Assembly (NCBI GenBank): GCA_964559835.1 | Contig: CAZLJE010000002.1 | Coordinates: 124,001-188,000, forward strand | Source of the DNA: DAISJI01 sp964559835 | Lineage (GTDB): Bacteria; Acidobacteriota; Terriglobia; Terriglobales; Acidobacteriaceae | DNA: 64,000 bases | Reading direction: 5' to 3' | Shown here: positions 26,134 through 34,719 of the stretch, one piece after another | Position numbering within the stretch: the first letter of the stretch is position 1 | Layout of the letters: each line of letters begins with the position of its first letter | Position numbers and translations under genes: made by a program | Notes under the pieces: generated by a model | What the model was told of the DNA's origin: nothing | The model's input: the letters and a program-made list of their open reading frames with translations, nothing else | The model's database searches: none

Positions 26134-26164
26134 CTTAAGAAACGTCCCTGATACCACGCCGACA

Positions 26165-27580
26165 GTGCTTTGCTGCATCCGAAAGAATGTAGCTGGCCGG
26201 GGGCATCGCTTGGGGCAGACATCGCGACGTCCAAAGACGATCGATCACCGCAAACATCTGCACGAGGTCGCCAGGCGCGACGACGTCGTCAAGCAGGAAC
26301 TCGATCGTCACAAAGCGCTCCGCATCTTCGCTCTCGGCGGGATGCTGTTGTTCATCGGCTGGATCGCAGTCGCCCTGTTCGAGCCGACGCCCGCGTACCG
26401 CCTGTCGGAGCGCGCCGCGTCCCCCGTGACCAGCCCTGAGTTCCTGCGCGAGATCCAGGGGATCACCGGGGCCAAGCTTGGCGACAACACGCGCGTCGAG
26501 CCCATCTACAACGGCGAGAACTACTACGAAGCCGAGATCGCCGCGATGCGCGCGGCACAGCACTCCGTCGATCTCGAAGCCTACATCTTCAAGAAGGGTG
26601 AGATCGCGAAGCGGGTGATCGACACCTTGGCCGAGCGGGCCCGCGCCGGCGTGAAGGTCAACCTCGTCCTGGACGCGATGGGTGCTCCCGCCACTACCAG
26701 GAGTTATTTCAAGCCGCTGCTCGACTCCGGCGGCCACGTGCACTGGTATCACGCCCTGCGCTGGTACAACTGGTTCCGCTTCAACAACCGGACACACCGC
26801 GAACTGCTGGTCGTCGATGGCCGCGTCGGATTCGTCGGCGGCGCCGGTTACGCCGATTACTGGTACCACGACATCAAGGACGAAAAGCGCTGGCGCGACA
26901 ATATGTTTCGCGTCGAGGGCGACGCGGTCTCCAGCCTGCAATCCGTGTTCGTCGAGAACTGGCTGGAAAGCTCCGACGAGATCATCGACGGCCCCGACTA
27001 CTTCCCTCCTGCAACGCCCGTGCAGGGCGAGCGCGCCATGATCGTCGGGAGCAGCCCGTCGGTGGGCGGCTCGACCAACGCGCGCCTGCTGTTCCAGACG
27101 CTCATGTCGGGAGCAGCGAAGAGCATTGATATCGCGTCGCCTTACTTTTTGCCCGACAAGGGCATTCGCGACGAACTGGTCGCCGCGGTGCGCCGGGGCG
27201 TGCGCGTCCGCATTCTCACTGTAGGCGAGAAGACCGACCATAAAGTCGTTCGGGCATCCGGTCGAAGCAATTTCGGCGAACTGCTCAAACCGGGAGCCAA
27301 GGCGTACGAGTACCAGCCCGCCATGATCCACGAGAAGCTGCTCGTGGTGGATGGCGCGTGGGTCGTCGTCGGCTCGACCAACATGGACACGCGCTCGTTC
27401 GGATTGAACGACGAGGTCAACCTGGCAACGTTGAACCCTGCGTTAGCCCAGAACGTGACGGCCCAATACGAAAGAGACCTCAGCCAGTCGCGCGAGATCA
27501 CGCTCGAGGACTGGAATCACCGCTCCCTCTGGGAACGCGCGGAAGTGTGGCTGGGCGAACTCTGGGTGCGGCAGCAGTAA
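26165..27580 (+). CDS. Phospholipase D / cardiolipin synthase-like protein
   Basis: About 471 aa if the GTG at 26165 is used. The true start is uncertain, since only the part after residue ~45 looks conserved. One membrane helix lies near residues 52-69 (LRIFALGGMLLFIGWIAVAL). Two PLD domains follow. The second has an intact HKD motif (H389, K391, D396 in HEKLLVVD). In the first the lysine is replaced by glutamate (H211-R-E213-LLVVD). SVDLEAYIFKKGEIA and NMDTRSFGLNDEVN are typical of cardiolipin synthases. It may make cardiolipin or transfer phosphatidyl groups at the membrane. It lies 31 nt after the toxin stop, probably by chance. Confidence 0.85.
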   Translation: MLCCIRKNVAGRGHRLGQTSRRPKTIDHRKHLHEVARRDDVVKQELDRHKALRIFALGGMLLFIGWIAVALFEPTPAYRLSERAASPVTSPEFLREIQGITGAKLGDNTRVEPIYNGENYYEAEIAAMRAAQHSVDLEAYIFKKGEIAKRVIDTLAERARAGVKVNLVLDAMGAPATTRSYFKPLLDSGGHVHWYHALRWYNWFRFNNRTHRELLVVDGRVGFVGGAGYADYWYHDIKDEKRWRDNMFRVEGDAVSSLQSVFVENWLESSDEIIDGPDYFPPATPVQGERAMIVGSSPSVGGSTNARLLFQTLMSGAAKSIDIASPYFLPDKGIRDELVAAVRRGVRVRILTVGEKTDHKVVRASGRSNFGELLKPGAKAYEYQPAMIHEKLLVVDGAWVVVGSTNMDTRSFGLNDEVNLATLNPALAQNVTAQYERDLSQSREITLEDWNHRSLWERAEVWLGELWVRQQ

Positions 27581-27622
27581 ACGAGCGCGTGAGCATCCTG
27601 CGCGCAGTCGGGCGCATAGTGG

Positions 27623-30373
27623 CTATTTCGCCGGTACCTTTTTCTTCAATTCCTCGAACCAGTTCAGCACGACGTTCATCTCGCCGGGACTCGATTGCGT
27701 CTCTTTGTCACGGATGAAGATGAATGCTTTACCGTCCGGCGTGATCGCCCAATCATGGCCGCTGTCAAAATACGGTCCTTCGAAGAGGACGCGCGGAGTG
27801 CCTATCTGCAGCGACGGCTTCGTCTGGACCGACACCGCCATGATCCTGGAACTGGTCGCCAGCGTGCGCTCGCGCATGCTCTCCGGATTCGTTCCCATGC
27901 GGTAGTAAAGTTCGTGACCGTCGGGAGACCACAACGGATGCCGCCCGCCTCCAGTCGAGACTCGCGTGCGCGGCGATAACGCCGGGAACGGCGCCAAGTA
28001 CACTTCGTCGCGACCTGACTCGTTCGTGTTGTACGCGATCCACTTCCCGTCCGGCGAAAAGATTGCCCACTCATCGTCGTATGGCGTTTCGAACAGCGGT
28101 CGCGTTTTCCGGTCGTCGAGCGAGAACACCCAAACGTCCTCGCCGGTCGTATTGCTCTGGAGGGAGTAGAGGAGGAAACGGCCGTCGGGTGACCAGAACC
28201 ACGGGTAGCTATCGGCGGTAACAAGCCGTTCCTCGGGTCCGCTGCCGTCCACCGGCTTCCAGAACAGCCCCATCGAGCCATCTTTATACCCGCTGTAAAC
28301 GATCCGCTTCCCATCCGGAGTCCAGGCGGGATCGCGGTGCTCGACACCGAACGTAAACCGGGAATCGGTGTCGCGCGCGATGTCGTGGATCCAGGTGTCG
28401 GTCACCGATCCCTCGACGGTGGTCGCGATGCTGCGGCCGTCCGGCGAGATGGTGAAATCCTCGTAGGCCCGGGGCGCCGCCGTAAGCAGTCGCGCCTTAC
28501 CGCTCTTGTCGACCATGACGAGTTCGTGTTCGCCGAACGAAAGCCCGCCGCTCACGTACACCAGCGAACCATCCTGGGCGATGCTGAACTGGCCCGCCCC
28601 GACGCGCGCGTTTTCGCGAACGCCGTCGACAACGGGTGTTGGCGCGCCTTTCACCTCCACACGGTCCGCGTCGAACGGTACGGCAAACAGCACTCCCGCG
28701 CGAACGAAGAGCAGGTGTCCGCTGGGCGCGTAATGCGGGTCGGTGCCCGACTTGACCAACATCTTGCGCCGGCCGGTTTTCAGTTCGACGGCCCAGATGT
28801 CCGCCTCGTCGAACGACGGTTCTTCCCCGGTGCGGACGACGAAGAGCAGCGACTTGCCGCCCGGAAGCAGTTCCGGAAACCGATGCTCTGTCTCTTCATT
28901 TTTTGGGTCGAGGTGAGTGATAGCTTCCGGCTTCCCGCCAGTATCGGAAACTTTCATCAGGCCACTGCCGCCGCCGAAGTAGATGGTGTCAGCGGCCGCC
29001 CAGCAGGCGCCATAAATGCCGAGGTCGCTGCCGACTGCCGCCGTGATCGTGACCGGCGGGCCGCCGGTCGTGGGCACTTTCATCAGCGTGCTGCCGGAGA
29101 CGAACCCGAGCCATTGCCCATCCGGTGAAAAGAACGGGGTGTGTGCGCCCTCGGTGCCGGAAACCGGGCGCGACGTGACGTCGCTCAGCGATCGCAAGTA
29201 GATCCGTGATGCCCCGGCGTGGTGGGCCACAAACGCCAGCTGACTGCCGTCGCGAGACAGGGCAATACCCGGCGGCAGGTACCATGACCCGCCGAGTGAC
29301 TCTCCGGCCGGCACGTCGACGGCGAACCGCATCACGCGTCCGGGCACGGGCGCAGGGCGGATCCATCGCCACACCGCGCCGACTACGACGGCGAGCGCGA
29401 TGGCAACGGCGATGGCGACGTACACAGCACGCGAATCGCGGGTCTCACTCGGAGCGACTTGTCCACCGCCCGCCGCGATCCATTGCAGATCCAGCAGGAC
29501 ATCGCGCGCCGACTGCCGGCGTTGCTCGGGATCTTTCGCCAGGCTGGTGCGGATGCAGTGATCGAGCGCGACGGGAGCGGCGGGCTGGATCGCCGACAAC
29601 GGCTCAGGGTCCTTCTCGAGAATGGCGGTCGCCGTCGAAAGCTGCGATTTCCCTTCGAACGCGCGCCTGCCCGTGGCCATCTCGTAGAGCACCGCGCCCA
29701 GCGCGAAGATGTCGCTGCGCGCGTCGGCCTCCTTGCCCTCGATCTGCTCCGGGGACATGTACTGGATGGTGCCCACGATGGCGCCGTGCGTGGTCAGGGG
29801 CGAAATCTGCGGGCTGGGCCCATCCATGGTCGCCGCCGCCGAGAGCAAGGGTGCCCCACCCTGACTGGTGTTGGAAGGGTGGGCAACGGCCGCCATCGCC
29901 AGAGGCTTCGCCAATCCAAAGTCGAGTAGCTTGGCGCCCCCTTTCGTCAGCATGACATTGGCCGGTTTCAAGTCGCGATGGACAATGCCGGCCCGGTGCG
30001 CCCGGTCAAGAGCGTCCGCGATCTGCATCCCGATCTTTAGGAGTTCGGGGACGGGCAGAGGCCCGCGGTGCAGGCGTTCCGCGAGCGTCTGGCCCTCCAG
30101 GTACTCCATGACAAGGAAATCGACGCCGTCCTGGTGACCGACGTCGTACAAGGTGCAGATGTGCGGATGGTTGAGCGACGAGATGGTCTTTGCCTCGCGT
30201 TCGAGCCGCTGCTTGAGCGCGGCGTTGTCCGAGAGGCTGGCGGGCAGCACCTTGATGGCGACGGTGCGCTCCAGGCGCGTATCGCGGGCGCAATAGACCT
30301 CGCCCATTCCACCCGCGCCGAGCGGTCTCACGATTTCATAGGGACCAAGCCGGATTCCGGCAGCCAGAGCCAT
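27623..30373 (-). CDS. Ser/Thr protein kinase with C-terminal TolB/WD40-like propeller
   Basis: A 916-aa membrane protein from the ATG at 30373. The kinase domain is ~11-280: GAGGMGEVY, K41 in VAIKVLP, catalytic HRDLKPAN (D133), DFG (D150) and the SPEQ motif near 207. One membrane helix follows near ~338-358 (VAIAVAIALAVVVGAVW). Residues ~370-916 form a propeller with repeated PDG..FVS/SPDGR..Y motifs. This architecture is very common in acidobacteria; the propeller should face the periplasm as a sensor. A palindrome-encoded peptide (HPSNTSQGGA, residues 164-173) sits in the activation loop between DFG and SPE. Targets are unknown. Confidence 0.92.
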   Translation of the reverse strand: MALAAGIRLGPYEIVRPLGAGGMGEVYCARDTRLERTVAIKVLPASLSDNAALKQRLEREAKTISSLNHPHICTLYDVGHQDGVDFLVMEYLEGQTLAERLHRGPLPVPELLKIGMQIADALDRAHRAGIVHRDLKPANVMLTKGGAKLLDFGLAKPLAMAAVAHPSNTSQGGAPLLSAAATMDGPSPQISPLTTHGAIVGTIQYMSPEQIEGKEADARSDIFALGAVLYEMATGRRAFEGKSQLSTATAILEKDPEPLSAIQPAAPVALDHCIRTSLAKDPEQRRQSARDVLLDLQWIAAGGGQVAPSETRDSRAVYVAIAVAIALAVVVGAVWRWIRPAPVPGRVMRFAVDVPAGESLGGSWYLPPGIALSRDGSQLAFVAHHAGASRIYLRSLSDVTSRPVSGTEGAHTPFFSPDGQWLGFVSGSTLMKVPTTGGPPVTITAAVGSDLGIYGACWAAADTIYFGGGSGLMKVSDTGGKPEAITHLDPKNEETEHRFPELLPGGKSLLFVVRTGEEPSFDEADIWAVELKTGRRKMLVKSGTDPHYAPSGHLLFVRAGVLFAVPFDADRVEVKGAPTPVVDGVRENARVGAGQFSIAQDGSLVYVSGGLSFGEHELVMVDKSGKARLLTAAPRAYEDFTISPDGRSIATTVEGSVTDTWIHDIARDTDSRFTFGVEHRDPAWTPDGKRIVYSGYKDGSMGLFWKPVDGSGPEERLVTADSYPWFWSPDGRFLLYSLQSNTTGEDVWVFSLDDRKTRPLFETPYDDEWAIFSPDGKWIAYNTNESGRDEVYLAPFPALSPRTRVSTGGGRHPLWSPDGHELYYRMGTNPESMRERTLATSSRIMAVSVQTKPSLQIGTPRVLFEGPYFDSGHDWAITPDGKAFIFIRDKETQSSPGEMNVVLNWFEELKKKVPAK
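29854..29884. repeat. CCCACCC/GGGTGGG palindrome, copy B (inside the kinase gene)
   Basis: GCCCCACCCT..AGGGTGGGC with a 13-nt loop, inside the kinase reading frame. On the minus strand it encodes HPSNTSQGGA. It matches copy D at 53.93 kb at about 28 of 33 positions, in the same reading frame relative to the palindrome. Confidence 0.85.
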
Positions 30374-30602
30374 CTTTTCCCACCCACGAGGATGGCCAGC
30401 ATTGTACTTCGAAACCACGATTGCCAACCTTATCAGCAGGTACGGCGCTCTTCTTTAGACTTCTTTAGAACTCCGTCAGGACATTCATTCTGTCCCGAGT
30501 ACAACCTGTTCCCATCGACCGATCCGCAGTGGGGTGACTGCTTCGATCGGCGAGCTCGACCTTTCCTTCATCCGCGATAAGTAACTAAATAGGGAGCGAA
30601 GT

Positions 30603-32819
30603 ATGCCGTACCAGATCTCACCCTGGCTGAGGTTCGTCGCCGTGTTCGCCGGTTTCGTGAGCGCTGTTTGCGCCTTCGGGCAACAGGACCCGCTGGAACC
30701 CTTACAGATCAACGTGCCGTATCGCTGCGCCGACGGCACCACGTACACCATCACCGCCTGCAAACCGTGGGGACGCGCGGAGGTGTGTACATGGCGCGAG
30801 GAGAAGAACGGCCAATTGGTCGTCGAGGCGAACAGCGTCCGCACGCAGATGTATGGACGACTCCGCCCCTGCCCAGTCCAGAAGCAGGCCGCAGGGCAGC
30901 AAGGACAATCGGGGCCACTGAATCCCGCGTACTTGTCGGAACTACCGTCACCGGACCGCGTTATGAAGGAGATCCAGGGCAGCGACGCGACCGACACCCT
31001 CAACCGCCAGATGGGCGCGATGTTCCAGTTGAGAAGGATGGTCGAGGACGCTGCCGGCCCTCGCCAGTTTCGCGGCATGACGCCCGATGAAGGCCGCCTC
31101 ATCGGCGAATACAACTACGCTTACGACCGGCTCTCCAAAATGCCCGGCGCTCCGAAGCTCAGTGACTTCGACGTGGACCCGCGCTTTCGCCGTGAGCTGC
31201 TGGACCGTTTCCACATGGACCAGGTCCGCGCGCACATAGAACAGTCGGATACGGTGTTTGCGCAACGCCACCAGCAGCGTCTCCAGGCGGAGCAGCAGCA
31301 GATGCAGCAGCAGAAAGCCGCGCTCGAACAGCAGCAGGCAAACGATGAGGACAGTCGGCGCGTGCAACGCTGCATCTCGGCGGGCCGCAGTACTTGGGAG
31401 TGCACCGGCGACGCGCTGAAGAAAGGCTTCGGCGACCTCATGGGCGTCGTGGACCCGAGCTTCAAGAAGGCCTTCACCGACGAACCGGGACTCCGCTTGA
31501 GCGGCATCTGGAAGATCGACGGCTTCACCCTCATCTTTCCCAGTGATTCCGACACCTTCGGCATCGGGTGCTGCGGTTTCGATGTCGGCCCTAACGGCCC
31601 TTATACGATCGTCAACACCGGCAGCCAGTTGGAGATACGGCTTTCGACACTTCCCAAGCCGATCACGTTCGTGTTGAAGAATGGCCGGCTGGTCGGCCCG
31701 GGCGTTGTGCCGCTTACCGGCAAGGTCCAGACCGGCACCCAACATTGGGTGCGTCACTACGCCGACGGCCGCTCGGAACCGTACACCGTGCCTGTCTACT
31801 CCGACCGCACCGCGAACGCCAATGCCGGCAATCTTCCCTTCACCGGCGCCGCGCCCGGTATCGGCGTCGGACAACTCGCGAACCTGGCAATCTTTCACGA
31901 TACTGAAAAGTCTGTGACCGGTTCCAAGGACTTCAAGGAGCCGCCCGGACTGCGGATGATCGGCAACTTTGAGGGACCATCCGGCTTCAGCGCTGAGTTC
32001 AATCGCAAGTCCGTGGTCGTGGGCTGTGGTAACGCCGCCGTCGCTCAGAACTACACCATCGACAACAACGGTGGCCAGGTTTCTGTCCACATCGAGAATG
32101 GCGCCGGACCCATCGTCCTGTCGTTGCGTCCGGACATGACCATCTCCGGTCCCGGCCAGGTGCAAGTCTCCGGACGTTCGTTGGTGGGCGTGAACCACAC
32201 CGGCGATAACAGCCAGCTTGTCTTTCAACCGGTATCGGCAGCCTGCAACGTCGGTACGCTCGCGCTCGCGAATGAGGGTCCGTCGGAGGCGGAACGCGGT
32301 GCTGCCGCCGCCCGCGCTTCGATTCCCGGTCCGGTCATGACGAACGGACAATCCGCTGCCTTCGGGTCCAACGGCGCTCTCGCCTCCTCGCCCGCGCCGG
32401 GACCAGGCAGCGCCCTGTTGTCGTTGACTGCTTTCGTGCCGCAGGCGGGTGCGCCGAGTCCCCTGGTCGGCCACCACATGATCCTGCTCCATCAGAGTTT
32501 CGCCGACATCCTCGCGAAGACCGGATTCACCCCACCTCCCGGGAAGACGATCTTTCAGGCATGGGCCGACTCCTGCTCCCGGCGCGAGCCGCGATGCCAG
32601 CAGGCGCTCGCGGCCATCGCCCCCGGCAACGCTGGCGTGGTGACCATCGGTCCCGATGGCAAGGCCAGCTTCCCCGCCGTCCCGCAGGGAACGTACTTCG
32701 TCTTCGGCTCCGTGAAATTGAGCGACCATGCGCTGCTTTGGGATTTGAAGGTCGACGCCAGACCCGGAACCCAGACGATCGCGCTGGAACCGCGAAATGC
32801 AGTGTCGTTGACGGAATGA
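30603..32819 (+). CDS. Large secreted protein with an internal duplication, unknown
   Basis: A 738-aa protein with a good ribosome site (GGGAG). Signal peptide ~1-24 (RFVAVFAGFVSAVCAFG). An N-terminal region with four cysteines runs to ~100, then a helical part and a Gln-rich coiled coil (~210-250, QRLQAEQQQMQQQKAALEQQQ-like). Two related beta-rich blocks follow: ~296-378 (GLRLSGIWKIDGFTLIFPS..GPGVVPLTGKV) and ~449-530 (GLRMIGNFEGPSGFSAEF..GPGQVQVSGRSL). The C-terminal ~120 residues form a beta-sandwich (GVVTIGPDGKASFPAVPQGTY) resembling carboxypeptidase-regulatory domains. I know no family name. Tandem repeats start right after the stop. Confidence 0.75.
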   Translation: MPYQISPWLRFVAVFAGFVSAVCAFGQQDPLEPLQINVPYRCADGTTYTITACKPWGRAEVCTWREEKNGQLVVEANSVRTQMYGRLRPCPVQKQAAGQQGQSGPLNPAYLSELPSPDRVMKEIQGSDATDTLNRQMGAMFQLRRMVEDAAGPRQFRGMTPDEGRLIGEYNYAYDRLSKMPGAPKLSDFDVDPRFRRELLDRFHMDQVRAHIEQSDTVFAQRHQQRLQAEQQQMQQQKAALEQQQANDEDSRRVQRCISAGRSTWECTGDALKKGFGDLMGVVDPSFKKAFTDEPGLRLSGIWKIDGFTLIFPSDSDTFGIGCCGFDVGPNGPYTIVNTGSQLEIRLSTLPKPITFVLKNGRLVGPGVVPLTGKVQTGTQHWVRHYADGRSEPYTVPVYSDRTANANAGNLPFTGAAPGIGVGQLANLAIFHDTEKSVTGSKDFKEPPGLRMIGNFEGPSGFSAEFNRKSVVVGCGNAAVAQNYTIDNNGGQVSVHIENGAGPIVLSLRPDMTISGPGQVQVSGRSLVGVNHTGDNSQLVFQPVSAACNVGTLALANEGPSEAERGAAAARASIPGPVMTNGQSAAFGSNGALASSPAPGPGSALLSLTAFVPQAGAPSPLVGHHMILLHQSFADILAKTGFTPPPGKTIFQAWADSCSRREPRCQQALAAIAPGNAGVVTIGPDGKASFPAVPQGTYFVFGSVKLSDHALLWDLKVDARPGTQTIALEPRNAVSLTE

Positions 32820-32826
32820 AACGTTA

Positions 32827-33050
32827 GTGGAGCAAAAGCCCTGCCTACCTGCCGCAGGCGCTCAAGTTCATAGCCCGCGACGTAAGAGGCTGTTACGAAA
32901 CTCACAATGGACCGGGTCAAGTGGAGCAAAAGCCCTGTCTAGCGCCGCAGGCGCGCAAGTTCATAGCCCGGGACGTAAGTCCCGGGACATGTAAGTGGGA
33001 AATCTGTCGAGTCCCGTCAGGGACGGCACGAGTTTCGTAACAGTCTGTTG
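32827..33050. repeat. Tandem ~60-bp repeat with flanking inverted repeats
   Basis: Two copies of a ~60-nt unit (32827-32886 and 32921-32979), both beginning GTGGAGCAAAAGCCCTG and ending TTCATAGCCCG..GACGTAAG, about 85% alike. The second copy runs into a perfect CCCGGGAC/GTCCCGGG hairpin (32967-32986). Inverted repeats CTGTTACGAAACTC (from 32890) and GAGTTTCGTAACAG (33030-33043) enclose the second copy. The arrangement looks like remnants of small non-coding repeats rather than a complete insertion sequence; no transposase is present. Confidence 0.8.
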
Positions 33051-33062
33051 CCTTACCCGGGT

Positions 33063-33117
33063 TGTTCTTCAATCAGAAATCAGAAATCAGAAATCAGAAA
33101 TCGAAAATCAAAAATGT
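33063..33117. repeat. Word repeat AATCAGAA, copy 1 (direct repeat)
   Basis: TGTTCTTC followed by four ATCAGAA-type units and GAAAATCAAAAATG. The same composite with fewer units lies at 34368-34408 in the same orientation, so the two copies flank the decayed 1.3-kb segment between them. Confidence 0.85.
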
Positions 33118-33133
33118 CTGGTCAGGCGGGTGG

Positions 33134-33162
33134 CCCACCCTAGCTGAATTTGCTAGGGTGGG
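33134..33162. repeat. CCCACCC/GGGTGGG palindrome, copy C (intergenic)
   Basis: The perfect stem CCCACCCTAGC / GCTAGGGTGGG with the 7-nt loop TGAATTT. It lies just after the first AATCAGAA array in the decayed region. Confidence 0.9.
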
Positions 33163-33201
33163 ACTCTACGACCAAGGTCGTATTGTTTTCCGCTCACCAT
33201 T

Positions 33202-33403
33202 GTGATTAGTTATGCCACCTTGGGCGTCCGGAAGGCAGATGAATCCGATCAGGTTAAATCCTGATCATTCATCGACCGTGTTCCGCGTGAACCTGTACGA
33301 GCTCCCGTCGAAGACGACCTACTACTACACCGTGGAATCGATGGATTCCACCGGCAGGACCGACGGAGTTACCAGCCCAATAAAAAAGTTCACCACACAG
33401 TAG
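33202..33403 (+). pseudogene. Frameshifted fragment of an FN3-like domain protein
   Basis: Two reading frames complement each other. One (from 33202 to a TGA at 33262-33264) reads VISYATLGVRKADESDQVKS. The next frame continues PDHSSTVFRVNL and then TYYYTVES up to the stop at 33403. Together they look like the end of a fibronectin type III-like domain of the kind preceding purple acid phosphatase or other secreted enzymes (STVFRVNLYELPSKTTYYYTV is the strand-turn pattern). A one-base loss near 33262 would explain the break. No upstream part of the gene remains. Confidence 0.6.
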
Positions 33404-33480
33404 CTGGGGATCTGCGTCAAGAACTGCTGTGTTGATAAAGGAGTTCCAGAGTGAGGGCGCCGTAGCGCCGGAGGACTCAC

Positions 33481-34305
33481 ATGGCTCACACACAACCGCC
33501 ACTGCAAACGCACACCCGGAGAGAGTTTCTGACAGCCGGGGCATTCACCGGGATCACTCTCGCGACAGGCTCGCGGATCGAAGCGCAAACTTCCGAGCGC
33601 TTGACCACGGCCAACGGTGGCACCGATCCCTACCCGATTCCCTGGCTGGACAAGAACGGAAGCCACAACCAGGCCGGACCTAACCTGGAACCCTCACATA
33701 TCTACCATTTCAAGGGTCGGGTCGCCAGGTCCAGCACCTTCACAGGCGCTGGCACCGACAACGCGGGCAACCGGATCGCATTCGGCAGTCCCACCACCGA
33801 CTACGGGCTGATGCTGGGCGAGTACTGGGCTGCGCGCGCCGCTCAACAAGGAACCTTTACGCATATATGACTCACTCTGTTTCGGGGACCGGCGGTCCCC
33901 GCCAACCAGATCCATGACTTCCATCCTCCAATCGCGCCTTCAGGGCTTTACTGGGTCGTGCCGGTGCCGGCGGGAGGCGTGACCGCCAGTGCGGACGGCA
34001 ACAGCCTCACCTTGGAGATGAAGGATGTAGCGGTGGTTGATCAGCCACGCTGGCCGGCGATCGACTCCTTGGCCACTCCGGCCCGCATGACCTTCAAGAT
34101 GGTCTGGAAATCAACCGGAGAGCCGGTGGCTTACAACGACCCCTCGAAACAATTCCGCTTTACCGGCTTTCGCGCCTCGTGCCAGATGGAGGCGCAGGTC
34201 GAAGTGCCCTCACTCGGGTTCTCGTGGAAGTCCGACCCGTTGGAGAAGTCGCGAGCCGATTTCGCGATCATCGGCCAGGAGGTGAACGGACGCTACTACA
34301 AATAG
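33481..34305 (+). pseudogene. Tat-signal secreted protein interrupted by one in-frame TGA
   Basis: From the ATG at 33481 the frame encodes a Tat signal (TRREFLTAGAFTGITLATG) and ~129 residues, then stops at TGA 33868-33870. The same frame stays open past that codon to the TAG at 34303, with sensible protein (GLYWVVPVPAGGVTASADGN, RFTGFRASCQMEAQVEVPSL). The whole is 275 codons with a single stop, so it looks like one gene broken by a nonsense mutation (for instance TGG to TGA). The stretch HIxLTLFRG carries no cysteine and no hairpin of the expected kind, so selenocysteine is not supported. The protein family is unknown to me. It lies in the decayed region. Confidence 0.7.
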
Positions 34306-34700
34306 CGCCTAGTCGTTCTTGGCTGCGGCGGTGGCCCGGCTAAGCCCGCCTTTGGCTTGCCCGGCGCTGTTCTTCAATCAGAAATCAGAAATCGAAAATC
34401 AAAAATGTTTTGTCACCCTGACCTGTGACCCAGGTCACATACAAGCTTCTCCCCATTCTTCTAAACTCACCTCGTGACATCGGTGGGTGTAGTGTCTCTC
34501 CCCCTCGATGTTGTTCTTTGATAACCTTTGTTGTCGATTCGCTTCCCCCGCGGCGCTCTTGGGACCGCCCTTGGGATTTCTTCGTTTTCCGCGGCTTTTC
34601 TCTGGGACGGGGGGAGGGGGCTCTGGGACCCTAAGGTTTACTCAAACGTAAACTTTTCCCTTCTCGGACTCAGTCATCAGCTCTCGGTTTTAGCTAAGAG
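34306..34700. other. Non-coding stretch with repeats
   Basis: About 395 nt. It holds the second AATCAGAA array (34368-34408), a GTTTAC..GTAAAC inverted repeat (34638-34654) and a TAGCTAAGAGCTAAGAGCTAG word array ending at the aminotransferase stop. The middle part (34410-34640) is unusually pyrimidine-rich with no codon structure, and I see no gene. Confidence 0.6.
34368..34408. repeat. Word repeat AATCAGAA, copy 2 (direct repeat)
   Basis: Same TGTTCTTCAATCAGAAATC composite and GAAAATCAAAAATG ending as at 33063-33117, with two units instead of four. Confidence 0.85.
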
Positions 34701-34719
34701 CTAAGAGCTAGTAGCTAAT
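34687..34719. repeat. Single-arm word repeat (word AGCTAAG)
   Basis: TTTTAGCTAAGAGCTAAGAGCTAGTAGCTAA, a short tandem of AGCTA(AG), overlaps the stop codon of the minus-strand aminotransferase. Confidence 0.6.

Noticed and set aside
30948..32729. 593-codon minus-strand frame opposite the 738-aa protein
   Set aside because: The plus frame has a ribosome site, signal peptide and an internal duplication at the protein level; the minus frame has none of these.
33063..33117. AATCAGAA units taken for a CRISPR array
   Set aside because: Units are 8 nt with no spacers, and there are no cas genes.
33868..33870. In-frame TGA read as selenocysteine in the Tat-signal gene
   Set aside because: No cysteine partner, no known Sec family and no SECIS-like hairpin at the right distance; a nonsense mutation is simpler.
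34425..34634. 69-codon plus-strand open frame in the decayed region
   Set aside because: Pyrimidine-rich sequence, no ribosome site and no homologous-looking motif.
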